64,000 nucleotides of DNA from Pseudomonadota bacterium (GTDB lineage Bacteria > Pseudomonadota > Alphaproteobacteria > Rhodobacterales > Rhodobacteraceae). This document shows, in pieces, positions 63,509 to 64,000 of this stretch. The notes under the pieces were generated by a model. It saw only the letters and a program-made list of their open reading frames with translations. It was not told where the DNA came from and ran no database searches. Numbering within the stretch: position 1 is the stretch's first letter; every line of letters starts with the position of its first letter. The position numbers and the translations under genes are program-made. The stretch is from assembly GCA_020161615.1 (NCBI GenBank), contig JAIUPD010000005.1, positions 1-64,000 on the forward strand. Reading direction: 5' to 3'.

Positions 63509-64000
63509 CCCTGACCCGCCTTTCCGGCCATGACGTGCTGTTCGTGATGGCCGCCCGCGCCGAATTCGGCCCGCATCTGCAGGCCCGGATCACCCCCTTG
63601 ATCACCGGCGTCGGGCCCGTTGAAGCCGCGATTGCCACGGCCACGGTCCTCGCCCGGCTCGATGCCGCCGGGACGCGTCCCGATCTGGTGGTGTCGCTGG
63701 GCTCGGCGGGCTCGGCACGGCTCGCCCATTGCGGGCTCTATCAGGCCAGCGCGGTCGCCTGGCGCGACATCGACGCCTCGCCCTTGGGGTTCGAGAAAGG
63801 CACCGTGCCCTTCCTCGACCTGCCAAAGGTGCTGCCCCTGCCGCTTCGCCTTCCGGGGATCGAGGCCGCCACGCTCTCGACCGGCGGCAACATCGTGTCC
63901 GGTCCGGCCTATGCCGCGATTGCCGAGGATATGGTGGATATGGAAACCTACGCCGTGCAGCGCGCCTGCATGCAAGCCAGGTTGCCGCTGATCGCGCTGA
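63505..64000 (+). CDS. mtnN: 5'-methylthioadenosine/S-adenosylhomocysteine nucleosidase (3' end outside window)
   Basis: Recycles MTA and SAH to adenine and thioribose. I read ATG 63505 onward to the edge: RLSGHDVLFVMAARAEFG, LITGVGPVEAAIATATVLAR, and the catalytic EDMVDMETYAVQRACMQA with the Glu of DMET. Overlaps the previous stop by four bases. 165 codons visible; the end is missing. Confidence 0.88.
   Translation, partial: MTLTRLSGHDVLFVMAARAEFGPHLQARITPLITGVGPVEAAIATATVLARLDAAGTRPDLVVSLGSAGSARLAHCGLYQASAVAWRDIDASPLGFEKGTVPFLDLPKVLPLPLRLPGIEAATLSTGGNIVSGPAYAAIAEDMVDMETYAVQRACMQARLPLIAL

Overview
The window is a gene-dense, GC-rich chromosomal segment of an alphaproteobacterium, most probably of the Rhodobacterales (Rhodobacter/Rhodovulum/Paracoccus-like). 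The evidence is a circularly permuted two-piece tmRNA with the tag ANDNRAPVAVAA, an alphaproteobacterial SspB, the ChpT phosphotransferase, trgAB beside cyclopropane synthase and photolyase, ornithine-lipid genes olsA/olsB, and the order rpmF-plsX-fabH-ihfA-merR. I see no insertion sequence, prophage, CRISPR array or rRNA. It reads as core chromosome with one accessory-looking glycan locus.

Layout. 1-5.4 kb (minus strand): dCTP deaminase (cut by the window edge), tRNA-Pro(GGG), a MerR regulator, ihfA, fabH, plsX, rpmF, yceD. 5.5-8.9 kb (plus): a BamE lipoprotein, an OlsB-like acyltransferase, then rpsB-tsf with a strong terminator. 9-14.3 kb: a LuxR solo, rpe, a very hydrophobic DUF2339 protein and an orphan small protein behind an AT-rich leader. 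14.3-25.5 kb: choline sulfatase, a phosphodiesterase-like enzyme, pgi, a DNA glycosylase, an esterase, an HNH protein, zwf-pgl, olsB-olsA, a DUF3553 protein and chpT. 25.5-30.4 kb (minus): rplU-rpmA, a GNAT, obgE, proB, proA.

30.6-37.8 kb is the most distinctive part. A secreted trypsin-like protease diverges from a tight five-gene operon: GT2 glycosyltransferase with a C-terminal extension, an unrecognised protein, two tandem sulfotransferase paralogues, and a fusion of helical repeats to a DxD glycosyltransferase. It looks like a small uncharacterised sulfated-glycan or glycoconjugate pathway. After it come a methyltransferase, pseudouridine breakdown genes (psuK-psuG), a DUF502 membrane protein, a patatin and bdhA.

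43.0-45.3 kb holds a candidate 77-nt small RNA next to bdhA, a YejA-like binding protein and a 40-residue entericidin-type lipoprotein. 45.3-49.4 kb: an XRE-cupin regulator and an acyl-CoA synthetase / DsbA-like / MFS operon. 49.3-54.9 kb (minus): a class V aminotransferase, photolyase, cyclopropane synthase and trgAB, with a candidate ECF-sigma (RpoE-type) promoter before cfa. 55-60.3 kb: a GntR regulator, a K+ channel, tmRNA, a VWA protein, sspB, a YbaK protein, an RDD protein and the N-degron transferase bpt. The end is the ilvB-ilvN operon with a 15-residue Val-Leu-Ile leader peptide and attenuator, followed by a small membrane protein and the 5' part of an MTA/SAH nucleosidase gene.

The genes group into lipid and envelope synthesis (plsX, fabH, olsA, olsB, cfa, bamE), central carbon and amino-acid metabolism (pgi, zwf, pgl, rpe, proBA, ilvBN), translation (rpsB, tsf, rplU, rpmA, rpmF, obgE) and protein quality control (tmRNA, sspB, bpt). 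Many neighbours overlap by four bases (ATGA or GTGA), indicating translational coupling. All calls come from reading the sequence; no database search was run.
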